A stretch of DNA of 64,000 nucleotides from Flavimarina sp. Hel_I_48 (lineage in GTDB: Bacteria; Bacteroidota; Bacteroidia; Flavobacteriales; Flavobacteriaceae). Shown here piece after piece: positions 31,740 through 40,502 of the stretch (its first letter is position 1; each line of letters begins with the position of its first letter). Under the pieces are notes generated by a model that ran no database searches, was not told the DNA's origin, and saw only the letters and a program-made list of their open reading frames with translations. The stretch lies in the NCBI RefSeq assembly GCF_000733945.1, contig NZ_JPOL01000002.1, positions 1,055,001-1,119,000 on the forward strand, written 5' to 3'. The position numbers and the translations under genes were made by a program.

Positions 31740-31881
31740 TTAATAAAATATAAATTTATGATAATACAATCTTATGCTTAAATGTTTATGATAATTAAAA
31801 TCTATGACACCTTCGCATGTTTTTTATTAATAGCGTCTGCCTATTCATTAATACTTCTCCCTTTATAGCTTTTTCAGAAAA

Positions 31882-32634
31882 TTACTTAAACCGTTCCAAA
31901 GCTTTTTTAGTAAACTCAGAAAGAACCAGATTTCCACTTATTTCTGCCCTTTTTTCGAGCAATTTTGACCAATTTTCGGTGTTTTCCCAGAATATTTCCT
32001 TGCTCGCTTGTAATGCTTCCGGATTGTATGAAGCCAACTTTTGAGCTAGTTCTTCAATCGCCTGATCCATAGCTTGGGTTTCATCAAAGATTTCATGAAA
32101 AAGCCCTTTGTCCTTAGCCCATTGCGGTTCAAAAAAGTGGTGGGCATTTAGTGTGAGTTCGCTAAAAGCGGAAGTTCCAATTTTACGTTCCACCGCGGGC
32201 GCGATCACAAAGGGACCTATCCCTATACTGATCTCACTTAACTTTATGGCCGCATGTTGCGTAGCAAAACAATAGTCTGCCGCTGCTGCCAGTCCCACGC
32301 CACCACCCACGGTTTTGCCCTGTACGCGTGCAATGATGATCTTTCCACAATTGCGCATCGCCAGGATAACTTTGGCAAATCCCATAAAAAATGCTTTTCC
32401 TGTACTCTTATCTTCAATCGCAATAAGTTCCTTAAAACTGGCCCCGGCACAAAATGTGCGATCACCACCACTTTTTAATACAATAATCTGAACACTATCT
32501 TTTGTACCTGCAGAAATAATTTCATGTTCCAATTGGTTTAATATTTCACTGGGAAGCGCGTTGTGTTCTGGGGTAAAAAATTCAATAGTGGCAATTCCAT
32601 TTTCAATTGTGGTGGTTACGTGGGCTTCTGACAT
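31882..32634 (-). CDS. Enoyl-CoA hydratase/isomerase family protein
   Basis: A 250-residue crotonase-fold enzyme. The CoA and oxyanion-hole segments are FCAGASFKELIAI and QGKTVGGGVGLAAAADYCFA. One catalytic Glu is visible in KLSEISIGIGPF. The C-terminal helix region includes AKDKGLFHEIF. The exact substrate (a short-chain enoyl-CoA, methylglutaconyl-CoA or a phenylacetate-pathway intermediate) cannot be settled. It is divergent from the aromatic amino acid hydroxylase gene, which hints at amino acid catabolism without proving it. Confidence 0.88.
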   Translation of the reverse strand: MSEAHVTTTIENGIATIEFFTPEHNALPSEILNQLEHEIISAGTKDSVQIIVLKSGGDRTFCAGASFKELIAIEDKSTGKAFFMGFAKVILAMRNCGKIIIARVQGKTVGGGVGLAAAADYCFATQHAAIKLSEISIGIGPFVIAPAVERKIGTSAFSELTLNAHHFFEPQWAKDKGLFHEIFDETQAMDQAIEELAQKLASYNPEALQASKEIFWENTENWSKLLEKRAEISGNLVLSEFTKKALERFK

Positions 32635-32737
32635 ATTTTTGTATTAGTAATTAACTATTCTTAAAATAATAGGGTGATTATTGACAATGTGCGATTTTTT
32701 TATATCTTTTGATCGGTAGAGGTATTAAATTTACAAC

Positions 32738-34510
32738 ATGGAGAAAATGCTAGATAAAGATATAAAAAGTAACCCGCTTCTGGATTCGCTTCCGGTCCAT
32801 CTCAAGCAATTTATAAAACCGCAAAATTATGAGGATTACACGCCTATAAATCAGGCGGTATGGCGCTATGTGATGCGTAAAAACGTAGATTACCTAAGTA
32901 AAGTCGCGCATAAAAGTTATCTCGACGGACTCCAGAAAACGGGTATTTCAATAGAAAAAATACCGAACATGTACGGCATGAACCGTATCCTTAAAGAAAT
33001 AGGTTGGGCAGCGGTTGCCGTAGATGGTTTCATTCCGCCCAGTGCCTTTATGGAATTTCAGGCCTATAACATTCTGGTCATCGCTTCAGATATTCGCCAG
33101 CTCGAGCACATCGCCTATACGCCTGCGCCAGATATTATTCATGAAGGCGCCGGTCATGCCCCAATTATAGCAAATCCCGAATATGCAGAATATCTGCGCC
33201 GTTTTGGTGAGATAGGGAGCAAGGCAATTTCGTCTGCGCGGGATTATGATTTATACGAAGCCGTACGCAAGATTTCTATTTTGAAAGAAGCCGAGGGCAT
33301 TCCGCAGGAAGAAATAGAAAAAGCCGAAAGCGGGTTGCTGCATATTCAGGAAACCATGGGTGATCCCAGTGAAATGGCACGTATACGCAACCTCCACTGG
33401 TGGACCGTTGAGTACGGACTCATAGGAAGCACTGAAAATCCTAAGATATATGGCGCCGGCCTGCTTTCCTCCATTGGGGAAAGTGCATGGTGCATGACTG
33501 ACAAAGTAGAAAAACTGCCCTACTCCATAGAAGCGGCAAGCAAAGAATTTGATATTACCCAGCCACAGCCCCAATTGTACGTAACGCCAGATTTTGCTTA
33601 CCTCAGCGAAGTCTTAGAAGAGTTTGCAGATACCATGGCCCTGCGCACTGGCGGGCCAGAAGGTCTTCAGAAACTTATTAATTCCAAAGGTTTGGGAACT
33701 ATAGAACTGAGCACGGGACTTCAGATTTCTGGTCATTTTAGTGAAATGATCGTCACGGGCGACCGCGTTGCCTATTTGCAAACCGAAGGTCCTACCGCCC
33801 TTTCCTATAGGGAAAAAGAACTCGTGGGCCATAGCACAAAAAAACATGCAAATGGTTACGGTACGGTGCTGGGCAAACTTAAAGGCATCAATCTCGCTAT
33901 TGAAGATATGAGCCCTAAAGACCTAAAAGCCTATAAAATTTATGAGGGTGAACGTGTACAACTGGAATTTGAAGCGGGGATCAAGCTTGAAGGACGTATC
34001 ATTACCGGAACCCGGAATCTACAGGGAAAAATAATCCTGATCCATTTTGAGGATTGTACGGTTACCCTGGGTGAACGTGTACTGTTTAAACCAGAATGGG
34101 GCGCGTATGATATGGCGGTGGGCAAAAAGATTGTTTCCGCATTCACGGGACCAGCAGACAATGCTTCTTTTGACCGCATCACCCATGAGGTTTCAAGTAG
34201 CACGGTAAAATCAAAACCTTCCGCAGAGCGGCAGGAACTGGAAGAATTATACCAGTCAGTACGTGATTATAGGGATGGAAACACCGTAAAATTCTCTCCG
34301 GAAGCTGTTTTTGAAATCCTACAGAAAGCACACCCCAGGGATTGGCTGCTTTCAATAGAATTGTATGAAATCGCAAGTGAAAGGGAGAATCCAGATTTTG
34401 CGGAAGAAATCAAAGACTATCTAAACCAGAAAATGAAAGAAAATACCGCACTTACAGAACTCATTACTGATGGAATAGCCCTAATAGAATCTAAAATGAC
34501 GGTGGTTTAG
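32738..34510 (+). CDS. Biopterin-dependent aromatic amino acid hydroxylase, long form
   Basis: A 590-residue non-haem iron enzyme that probably hydroxylates phenylalanine to tyrosine. Iron ligands are seen in PDIIHEGAGHAPIIANPEYA (His135, His140) and HWWTVEYGLIG (Glu225). The interval between the second His and the Glu is 85 residues, about twice the 41 of the short bacterial enzyme, because of a charged helical insert at about 165-210 (AVRKISILKEAEGIPQEEIE). Residues beyond about 345 form a C-terminal extension of some 240 residues with no domain I recognise. No ACT regulatory domain is present. No pterin-recycling dehydratase gene is adjacent. Confidence 0.88.
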   Translation: MEKMLDKDIKSNPLLDSLPVHLKQFIKPQNYEDYTPINQAVWRYVMRKNVDYLSKVAHKSYLDGLQKTGISIEKIPNMYGMNRILKEIGWAAVAVDGFIPPSAFMEFQAYNILVIASDIRQLEHIAYTPAPDIIHEGAGHAPIIANPEYAEYLRRFGEIGSKAISSARDYDLYEAVRKISILKEAEGIPQEEIEKAESGLLHIQETMGDPSEMARIRNLHWWTVEYGLIGSTENPKIYGAGLLSSIGESAWCMTDKVEKLPYSIEAASKEFDITQPQPQLYVTPDFAYLSEVLEEFADTMALRTGGPEGLQKLINSKGLGTIELSTGLQISGHFSEMIVTGDRVAYLQTEGPTALSYREKELVGHSTKKHANGYGTVLGKLKGINLAIEDMSPKDLKAYKIYEGERVQLEFEAGIKLEGRIITGTRNLQGKIILIHFEDCTVTLGERVLFKPEWGAYDMAVGKKIVSAFTGPADNASFDRITHEVSSSTVKSKPSAERQELEELYQSVRDYRDGNTVKFSPEAVFEILQKAHPRDWLLSIELYEIASERENPDFAEEIKDYLNQKMKENTALTELITDGIALIESKMTVV

Positions 34511-34564
34511 GAATAAATATTGAGAACTTCCACAACTAAACTAAATGGAACTGTCTATATAAAA

Positions 34565-34615
34565 GAAGTCGGAACTTTGATTATTTAACGATATCAAAAG
34601 TCCCGACTTTTTTTG
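34565..34615. terminator. Terminator between the hydroxylase and lactonase genes
   Basis: AAGTCGG..ACTTTGAT pairs with ATCAAAAGT..CCGACTT, with one internal mismatch, followed by a run of T. It lies between convergent genes. Confidence 0.85.
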
Positions 34616-34634
34616 TTTTTTCATTTTTGAGCAT

Positions 34635-35771
34635 TTACTCAAACAGCACGCAAACAGGATTTGGGGCACTGATTTCCGAAACATAGGTTAGCAGTCCTGT
34701 TTCTGGATTACGTTTAAAAGAAACCAAATTATTTGAATCTTTATTGGCTACCACAAGGAAATTCTCACTGGGGCTCAAACCAAAATTACGTGGATGTTCC
34801 CCTCGTGTAGCAACATGATCCACGACAGTCATCGCACCATCTTCACTGATTTCAATAATAGCTATGGTGTCGCTTCCACGGGTAGAAGCATAGACAAAAC
34901 GACCATCTTTAGAGATATGAATATCTGCACCCGTGCTCTCGCCTTTGAAGTTTTCATCTAAAATACTCACATGATCCGCTTCCTTATAATTGCCATTTTC
35001 CATAGCAAATCGGGTAACGTTGTTATTCAGTTCGCTAAGCACAAAAATCCATTCCTTACTGGGATGAAAAGCAAGATGGCGAGGACCTGAGCCAGGAATA
35101 AGTTGGATAGTTCTGGGATCATTGGGTTCCAGTTTTTTGTCCTGTTCATTCAATGTGGAGAACCAAAGATCATTGGTCCCTAAATCTACAGAAATCACCT
35201 TATTTTCTTCTCCAAACCAGGCAGAATGCGCGTGCGGACCTTCCTGGCGATCTGTGGTTCCCTTGCCTTCATGTTGATCTACATCCAGAAGATCAGAAAG
35301 TTTTCCGGAGTTATTCAATTCAAGCAAACCTACGTTGCCGCTGCCATAATTCGCGGTAAGCACAAAACCCTCTTCGTTTGTCGCCACAAAACAAGGATAG
35401 CTTCCGCCAGAACTGCTAACGCTCAACTGTTCTAAACTATCAGGCTGAATGGCATAAGACCTTACCATACCCTGCTCGTTTTCATTTACGGCAAGTAATA
35501 CAGTATGTTCTTTATTGAAGCCTAAAAAAGAAGGGTTTTCGGTTTTTGCAACCAGGCCTACCCGCATTAATTTTCCGGTAGGGTTTAGTTCATATTTATA
35601 AATACCCTCACTGTTTCCTTTGGTATACGTGCCCACATAAAAGGGGACTTGTACTTGAGTAGACATGATTGGTTGGTTTTTGGTTGGGTTGTTATTGGTT
35701 TTGCACGAACCAAGGCTAAAAAAAATCGCGATAAACAATGACCACGATAAAAGACCGCGCAAATTCATCAT
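34635..35771 (-). CDS. Lactonase-family beta-propeller lipoprotein
   Basis: A 378-residue lipoprotein with a seven-bladed propeller of the 6-phosphogluconolactonase (YbhE/Pgl) type. The signal ends at SLGSCK. Family motifs include FYVGTYTKGNSEGIYKY, NPSFLGFNKEHTVLLAVNE, GPHAHSAWF, PGSGPRHLAFHPSKEWIFV, STGADIHISKDGRFVYAS and GEHPRNFGLSPSENFLVVAN. The frame is open to 35834, but MMNLRGLLSWSLF at 35771 gives a proper lipoprotein signal and is preferred. Export as a lipoprotein means the substrate is periplasmic or extracellular, so a role in the cytoplasmic pentose phosphate pathway is unlikely. Confidence 0.88.
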   Translation of the reverse strand: MMNLRGLLSWSLFIAIFFSLGSCKTNNNPTKNQPIMSTQVQVPFYVGTYTKGNSEGIYKYELNPTGKLMRVGLVAKTENPSFLGFNKEHTVLLAVNENEQGMVRSYAIQPDSLEQLSVSSSGGSYPCFVATNEEGFVLTANYGSGNVGLLELNNSGKLSDLLDVDQHEGKGTTDRQEGPHAHSAWFGEENKVISVDLGTNDLWFSTLNEQDKKLEPNDPRTIQLIPGSGPRHLAFHPSKEWIFVLSELNNNVTRFAMENGNYKEADHVSILDENFKGESTGADIHISKDGRFVYASTRGSDTIAIIEISEDGAMTVVDHVATRGEHPRNFGLSPSENFLVVANKDSNNLVSFKRNPETGLLTYVSEISAPNPVCVLFE

Positions 35772-35840
35772 ACTATTTCGTTTTTTTAGGTTCAAGGTTA
35801 AAAGGGTACATTTCGTGTTTAAATCAGCTATCATATACTA

Positions 35841-36461
35841 TTAATATTGGTTGGGTACTAGTTGTTTTAATTCTTCTTCCTGCGTGATGACCTGGCCGTT
35901 GTACATTAGCGTCCAGTCGAGGGAATTGGTCAAAAGATAAATATTTGATAACTCTGAAATAAGCCTGTTTGCGGCATTTCTCTTAAGGTTTGATTTATCG
36001 ATCTTTTCCCTTACCAGTTGATCCACACGTTTTTTTATCGTGTTGTAATCCTTAGCTTCAAACTTATTGAGATAATCCTGTTTTACATCATAATACTCAA
36101 TGTCAGGATTAATATTTATTTCAGGTTCTGGAATATAGGTGATGCGTATTGTTTTTGTATTGGCATCCATTTCGGTTTTCAACTTGCGCAGATCGTAGCT
36201 GATGGCCACTTTTGCATTTACGATAATAAGCGCTTTTTTTCTTGCCGAAAACACATCAAGATAAAATTTCTTTGAATTCTCATAAGTGAACACCTGCGAG
36301 AAACTACCCTCGGTAACTACAAGTTTACCCACATTTTTGATTTGCTTTTCAATAAGTGCGGAAGATTCGGTAAGTTTTCCAGTATCCTCTTTGTCAGCAA
36401 AATAACGAACCGCAAAGACGACGATTAAAGCGATAAAAATACCAAGGATAATTTTGCGCAT
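35841..36461 (-). CDS. DUF4230 protein
   Basis: A 206-residue protein with one N-terminal membrane helix (IILGIFIALIVVFAVRYFAD), then a periplasmic domain with KLVVTEGSFSQVFTYEN, KALIIVNAKVAISYDL and TIRITYIPEPEININPDIEY, as in DUF4230. Function is unknown. It lies 69 bases upstream of the lactonase-like lipoprotein on the same strand and may be co-transcribed with it. Confidence 0.88.
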   Translation of the reverse strand: MRKIILGIFIALIVVFAVRYFADKEDTGKLTESSALIEKQIKNVGKLVVTEGSFSQVFTYENSKKFYLDVFSARKKALIIVNAKVAISYDLRKLKTEMDANTKTIRITYIPEPEININPDIEYYDVKQDYLNKFEAKDYNTIKKRVDQLVREKIDKSNLKRNAANRLISELSNIYLLTNSLDWTLMYNGQVITQEEELKQLVPNQY

Positions 36462-36557
36462 AACTAACGACTATATAACGAAAATCTGTAAAAAACTTCC
36501 GTTTAAAAATGACTTAAATGTAGCTAAAATCGGTCTTTTTCCGGCCATTTTTAACGT

Positions 36558-37505
36558 CTAAAACCGAATATTTGGCAGTTCTTTTTCTATTGCAGCCTTG
36601 TTTATTTCCAACTTTTCAAGGAATTTAAGGTGCGCATCAGATTCCGCATCAAAGGGACGGTGCGCCAGCCCTTTTTGCACTTCATCGATTTTCAGCGTCA
36701 TTTTCTGAGTTTGTGGCGTCAAATAAACAGACACAAATTTACCCCAAATATAATCTATTGCAAGGGCGCTGGGGTGTACCATATCCCGCTCATAGAAACG
36801 GTAGTCGCGCAGCTCGTCCATCATAAGTTCATAGGAAGGGAAATATTCGGCCTGTGCAGAATGCGCTACGATTGAATGAACCGCAGCGATCAAATGTGCT
36901 TTGCTGCGCTGGTTTTCAACAAAACCGTCTTTGAGGTGTCGAACCGGTGAAACGGTAAAAACCGTCTTAATTTGTGGATTAATAGCTGCTAAAATGCCAA
37001 GAATGGATGATAAATCGGTAGAAATATCGTCGATTTTGACCAATTTTTTATCAAATTCCCGTTGTGGGATTTTATGGCAATTTGCCACGGCTTCGCCGGT
37101 TTTTTTATAGTTATATCCCCATGCAGTTCCCAGGGTTATAATCACGTGCGTGGTGTTTTTTAAAAAATCCAGCGTAGTCTGAAGGGAAGTATTGAGATCA
37201 TTGAGGACTTTCCCGGGATCCTTTCCACTTTTTATGGAATGCGCTTCAAGACAGTGCCAGCGCTCGTTGTGAAAAATAAGATCTGCTTTGGTAAAAAGCC
37301 TCTGCTGAAGTACCCGTTCCAGAAAAACAGCAATCGCAGCAGGCTGGAACAAAATCCCCAAAGGGTTGATTACCGTCTGGAATTTAAAATAATCCAACTT
37401 CCCCCCGATGTTTTCCACAAAACAAGAGCCTATCATTAAAACCTTGGAATTATAGTCCATCAGATTTTGCGAGGGCTTTAACGGGGTATTCGTTTGAAGT
37501 TTCAA
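36558..37505 (-). CDS. GSCFA-family protein
   Basis: A 315-residue protein of the GSCFA family (PF08885), related to SGNH esterases. The naming motif occurs as VLMIGSCFVENIGGKLDYFK near residue 25, with the likely nucleophile Ser in GSCF. Further features are [43 protein letters not shown] and MVHPSALAIDYIWGKF, whose His may complete the catalytic set. There is no signal peptide. The substrate is not known. Confidence 0.9.
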   Translation of the reverse strand: MKLQTNTPLKPSQNLMDYNSKVLMIGSCFVENIGGKLDYFKFQTVINPLGILFQPAAIAVFLERVLQQRLFTKADLIFHNERWHCLEAHSIKSGKDPGKVLNDLNTSLQTTLDFLKNTTHVIITLGTAWGYNYKKTGEAVANCHKIPQREFDKKLVKIDDISTDLSSILGILAAINPQIKTVFTVSPVRHLKDGFVENQRSKAHLIAAVHSIVAHSAQAEYFPSYELMMDELRDYRFYERDMVHPSALAIDYIWGKFVSVYLTPQTQKMTLKIDEVQKGLAHRPFDAESDAHLKFLEKLEINKAAIEKELPNIRF

Positions 37506-37580
37506 CGTTGTGAAGAAATTTTAGAGAATTAATTGCTTTCTACTGTCAAAAGTATGGTTTGCAGTTTTAAATCTGGTCTT

Positions 37581-38258
37581 TTACGGCTTGACAGCGCGCA
37601 ACATTTCACGTTTTCCCGGGGGACCGGGCAGGCGGGATACGACAAAACCAACTTCCTGCATTGCCCTTCTCACGCTGCCCTTTGCGGCATAGGTTACAAG
37701 AACCCCTTCCTTCCTGAGGGCTTCGAACATCTTTTTAAAAATTACCGCATCCCAGAGTTCAGGTTGAACCTGCGCCCCAAAGGCATCAAAATATACAAGA
37801 TCATGAATAGCGTTATCCGTAAGTTCTTCAAAACGCTCGAGACGCTTTTTAAGGTAGAAATCTGTTTTTAATGCTGTTTCTTCATCCCAGGGAGCATCGT
37901 GCATTTCTTTAAAAAAAGATTGAAAATCAGTACGTTTCAGTTGATCGACATAGTTTAATTGGGCAACTTCATCTGCGGCCACTGGGTAGGCTTCCACACC
38001 TTCATAATAAACTTTCATGGGGACTTCGGAAAGATGGACAGCCGTGAGCAGCGCATTTAGGCCGGTTCCAAAACCGATTTCTAAAACATGCACCTCATCC
38101 TGCTCAGGATGAAGCGCGCGCCAATGCTCAAGGCCGGTTTTTAAAAATACATGGCGGGATTCCTGTATGGCGCCATGCATGGAATGGTATTGCTCTTCCC
38201 AGCCTACCAGTTGAATAGTGGTAGAGCCGTCTCCCGTAGCTACGATTTTACGCTTCAT
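37581..38258 (-). CDS. mnmD: tRNA 5-methylaminomethyl-2-thiouridine methyltransferase
   Basis: A 225-residue SAM-dependent methyltransferase for the wobble uridine of some tRNAs. Features are GWEEQYHSMHGAIQESRHVF near the start, the SAM loop VLEIGFGTGLNALL, LVYFDAFGAQVQPELWD and a C-terminal LVTYAAKGSVRRAM. It corresponds to the MnmC(m) half only. The FAD-dependent oxidase half, fused to it in E. coli MnmC, is absent, as is usual in Bacteroidota. Its start overlaps the DUF4920 stop by four bases (ATGA). Confidence 0.93.
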   Translation of the reverse strand: MKRKIVATGDGSTTIQLVGWEEQYHSMHGAIQESRHVFLKTGLEHWRALHPEQDEVHVLEIGFGTGLNALLTAVHLSEVPMKVYYEGVEAYPVAADEVAQLNYVDQLKRTDFQSFFKEMHDAPWDEETALKTDFYLKKRLERFEELTDNAIHDLVYFDAFGAQVQPELWDAVIFKKMFEALRKEGVLVTYAAKGSVRRAMQEVGFVVSRLPGPPGKREMLRAVKP

Positions 38259-38764
38259 TCGCCTATTTTAACCCCGTCTGCAGTGAAACCCATGCTGCGC
38301 TGTGGTTGTGTAATGGCTTCTACCGCAGCCTGGTTTTTACCCGCATCTTCGGCTAAATGCCGTTGCTCCTCCACCCCTACTTCGGCAAGAAAAGCTTTAC
38401 CATGAACGGTTACTTCTTTGTTTTCTATATTTTTTGGCACAAAAAATCCATAATCCTTGAAGCGCACCATTACTGGTTCGCCAGTGCCCACATCCACCTG
38501 CATCCAGCAACCTTTCTCTTTGCAGACAGCCTGTACGGGAGCTTTAAAAGTGACGTTTACCGTATCACCAGGTTTGAGATTGTTATAGATATCCCCTACC
38601 TGATCTGGACTCAATGTCTTTACATTATTAAAATTTTCCCCATATAACTCCTCATCTTCAACCGCAGCAAGATCAATGTCCCGTGGCGTTTTTATCTGTT
38701 GCTCCTTTTCCTTACAGTTTATAAAAAGTGCAGCAAAAGCAAGTATAATGATTGTTCTTTTCAT
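38255..38764 (-). CDS. DUF4920 lipoprotein
   Basis: A 169-residue lipoprotein. The lipobox is LFINC near residue 17. The DUF4920 domain has LYGENFN, VNVTFKAPVQAVCKEKGCWM, MVRFKDYGFFVP and VTVHGKAFLAEVGVEEQRHL, with two Cys in CKEKGC. Function is unknown; an OB-like fold has been suggested for the family. It is the first gene of a two-gene operon with mnmD and overlaps it by four bases, with no evident functional link. Confidence 0.9.
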   Translation of the reverse strand: MKRTIIILAFAALFINCKEKEQQIKTPRDIDLAAVEDEELYGENFNNVKTLSPDQVGDIYNNLKPGDTVNVTFKAPVQAVCKEKGCWMQVDVGTGEPVMVRFKDYGFFVPKNIENKEVTVHGKAFLAEVGVEEQRHLAEDAGKNQAAVEAITQPQRSMGFTADGVKIGE

Positions 38765-38825
38765 GGTCAGAAGTTTTTAAATATGATCCAGGGTTTAAAT
38801 TTAATCAATTCATAAGTATAGATGC

Positions 38826-39926
38826 TTGGAGAAAATGATAAATTTACAGACTATAAAAGATGCTATCATGACTGAAACCATATCGATTACCCGAACAAAA
38901 AAATCCAAAATAGACCAGGTTGATTTTGACAACCTCGCTTTTGGTACTGTTTTTTCTGACCACATGTTTATTTGTGACTATAAAGATGGTGAGTGGCAAA
39001 CTCCTGAAATCGTGCCTTATGGCCCAATGGAATTTGATCCATCCGCTAAGGTTTTTCATTACGGCCAGGCCGTGTTTGAAGGCATGAAAGCTTACAAGGA
39101 CGAAGATGGAAAAATCTGGATGTTTAGGCCAGACCAAAACTTTGAACGTATCAATAAATCTTCAGAACGTCTGGCAATGCCCGCGTTCCCTGAAGAGTTT
39201 TTCTTTGAAGGCATCAGCGAACTCCTAAAACTTGAAAAAGACTGGATCAAGACCGGGATTGAAAACTCCCTATACCTTAGACCCTTTGTGATTGCCACAG
39301 AAAATGGGGTTTCGGCTTCTCCTTCTAATTCTTATCGCTTTATGATTATCTGCGCTCCCGCACAGGCCTATTATTCTGGTGAGGTACGGGTTGTGTTTGC
39401 AGACACTTATAGCCGCTCTGCTGATGGTGGGGTAGGTTTTGCCAAAGCTGCCGGGAATTATGCCGCACAGTTTTACCCTACCGAGCTGGCCAAGAAAAAA
39501 GGTTACCAACAAGTAATCTGGACCGATGCAAAATCGCATGAATACTTGGAGGAAGCGGGTACGATGAATGTGTTTTTCCGTGTGGGCGATACGTTGATCA
39601 CCGCGCCTACAAGTGACCGTATCCTGGATGGTGTAACCCGTAAGAGCATCATTGAACTTGCAGAAAGCAAAGGCATCAAGGTAGAGGTTCGCCCGGTATC
39701 TGTTGCCGAAATCCTAAAAGCCGCACGCAGTGGCGATTTAAAAGAGATTTTTGGCGCTGGGACAGCGGCAACCATTAACCCAATCGCTGGTTTTGGCTAT
39801 AAAGAGGATGATTTTGAACTTCCAAAACTGGAAGATTCGTACGCTTCCAGACTCAAAAAAGACTTGAAGGAAATACAGGCAAATCTTGCCGAAGATCCTT
39901 TTGGATGGCGCTATGAAGTGAAATAG
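38826..39926 (+). CDS. ilvE: Branched-chain amino acid aminotransferase
   Basis: A 366-residue PLP fold-type IV transaminase for Val, Leu and Ile. Motifs are FHYGQAVFEGMKAYK, LYLRPFVIATE, VGFAKAAGNYAAQ with the PLP lysine, VIWTDAKSHEYLEEAGTMNV and EIFGAGTAATINPI. An in-frame Met at 38868 (MTETISITRTKKSKI) would give 352 residues, closer to the usual family start, and may be the true start; the first 14 residues lack recognised features. A strong terminator follows. Confidence 0.95.
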   Translation: MEKMINLQTIKDAIMTETISITRTKKSKIDQVDFDNLAFGTVFSDHMFICDYKDGEWQTPEIVPYGPMEFDPSAKVFHYGQAVFEGMKAYKDEDGKIWMFRPDQNFERINKSSERLAMPAFPEEFFFEGISELLKLEKDWIKTGIENSLYLRPFVIATENGVSASPSNSYRFMIICAPAQAYYSGEVRVVFADTYSRSADGGVGFAKAAGNYAAQFYPTELAKKKGYQQVIWTDAKSHEYLEEAGTMNVFFRVGDTLITAPTSDRILDGVTRKSIIELAESKGIKVEVRPVSVAEILKAARSGDLKEIFGAGTAATINPIAGFGYKEDDFELPKLEDSYASRLKKDLKEIQANLAEDPFGWRYEVK

Positions 39927-39966
39927 GAAAATAGTTTTTAATCCATTTCGCATTCCTTAAGACTAA

Positions 39967-40014
39967 AAAAAGCGGCTAAAAAGTCAATAAATCTGACTTT
40001 TTAGCCGCTTTTTT
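39967..40014 (+). terminator. Terminator after ilvE
   Basis: AAAAGCGGCTAAAAAGTCA pairs with TGACTTTTTAGCCGCTTTT around a seven-base loop and is followed by T. The perfect 19-base stem makes this one of the strongest hairpins in the window. Confidence 0.93.
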
Positions 40015-40201
40015 CATTTTTTATATACTGTTAATTCTGATTTTTTTCGGTAGTAAATAGAAAACTCGAGGTTTAAAAGCATTTGATTTTTTAGCGCTAC
40101 ACTTCAGCGGATATTTTTTTTGAAAAACCCAAATAAAACAGAATTGAAAAATGGCATAACAGAAGAAACCTGGCTTTTTCTCGTATTTATGCTTTAAAGC
40201 G

Positions 40202-40209
40202 TAAATTTG
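40202..40209 (+). promoter_or_regulatory. -7 box upstream of the small membrane protein gene
   Basis: TAAATTTG matches TAnnTTTG and lies 17 bases before the start codon at 40226. No -33 TTG is evident. Confidence 0.4.
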
Positions 40210-40225
40210 CCAAAAATCAAAAGAA

Positions 40226-40414
40226 ATGTTTACCACCGGTCAATGGACTTTTGCGATTTTCTTTATCATCGCGTTTGTCATCCTACTTATTTACAGCTAT
40301 AAAGGGGATAGGCGTTTGCATCAGAAGCATTACAAGGGAAGCTTATGGATCCTGGTCTGCTTCTTGGCATTTGTTGGCCTGTTGTTTATCATTAAAATCG
40401 TGATGAACAAATAA
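40226..40414 (+). CDS. Small membrane protein, two helices
   Basis: A 62-residue protein with two membrane segments (FAIFFIIAFVILLIY and LWILVCFLAFVGLLFIIKIV) joined by a basic loop SYKGDRRLHQKHYKGS. The N terminus MFTTGQW and the loop-helix pattern look like a conserved flavobacterial family. It is likely the first gene of a small plus-strand group with the SRPBCC protein and the fluoride channel. Function is unknown. Confidence 0.7.
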   Translation: MFTTGQWTFAIFFIIAFVILLIYSYKGDRRLHQKHYKGSLWILVCFLAFVGLLFIIKIVMNK

Positions 40415-40502
40415 TGATTTTCTACTACCTATTATGACATCTATCAAAGAAACAGGTAGTATACGTTTCAAATCCCTTATATTAGCATCATAACCCGTCC
40501 CC

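Noticed and set aside
40021..40236. A 71-codon minus frame before the small membrane protein
   Set aside because: It covers the ilvE terminator tail and the TAAATTTG promoter box and lacks any recognisable feature.
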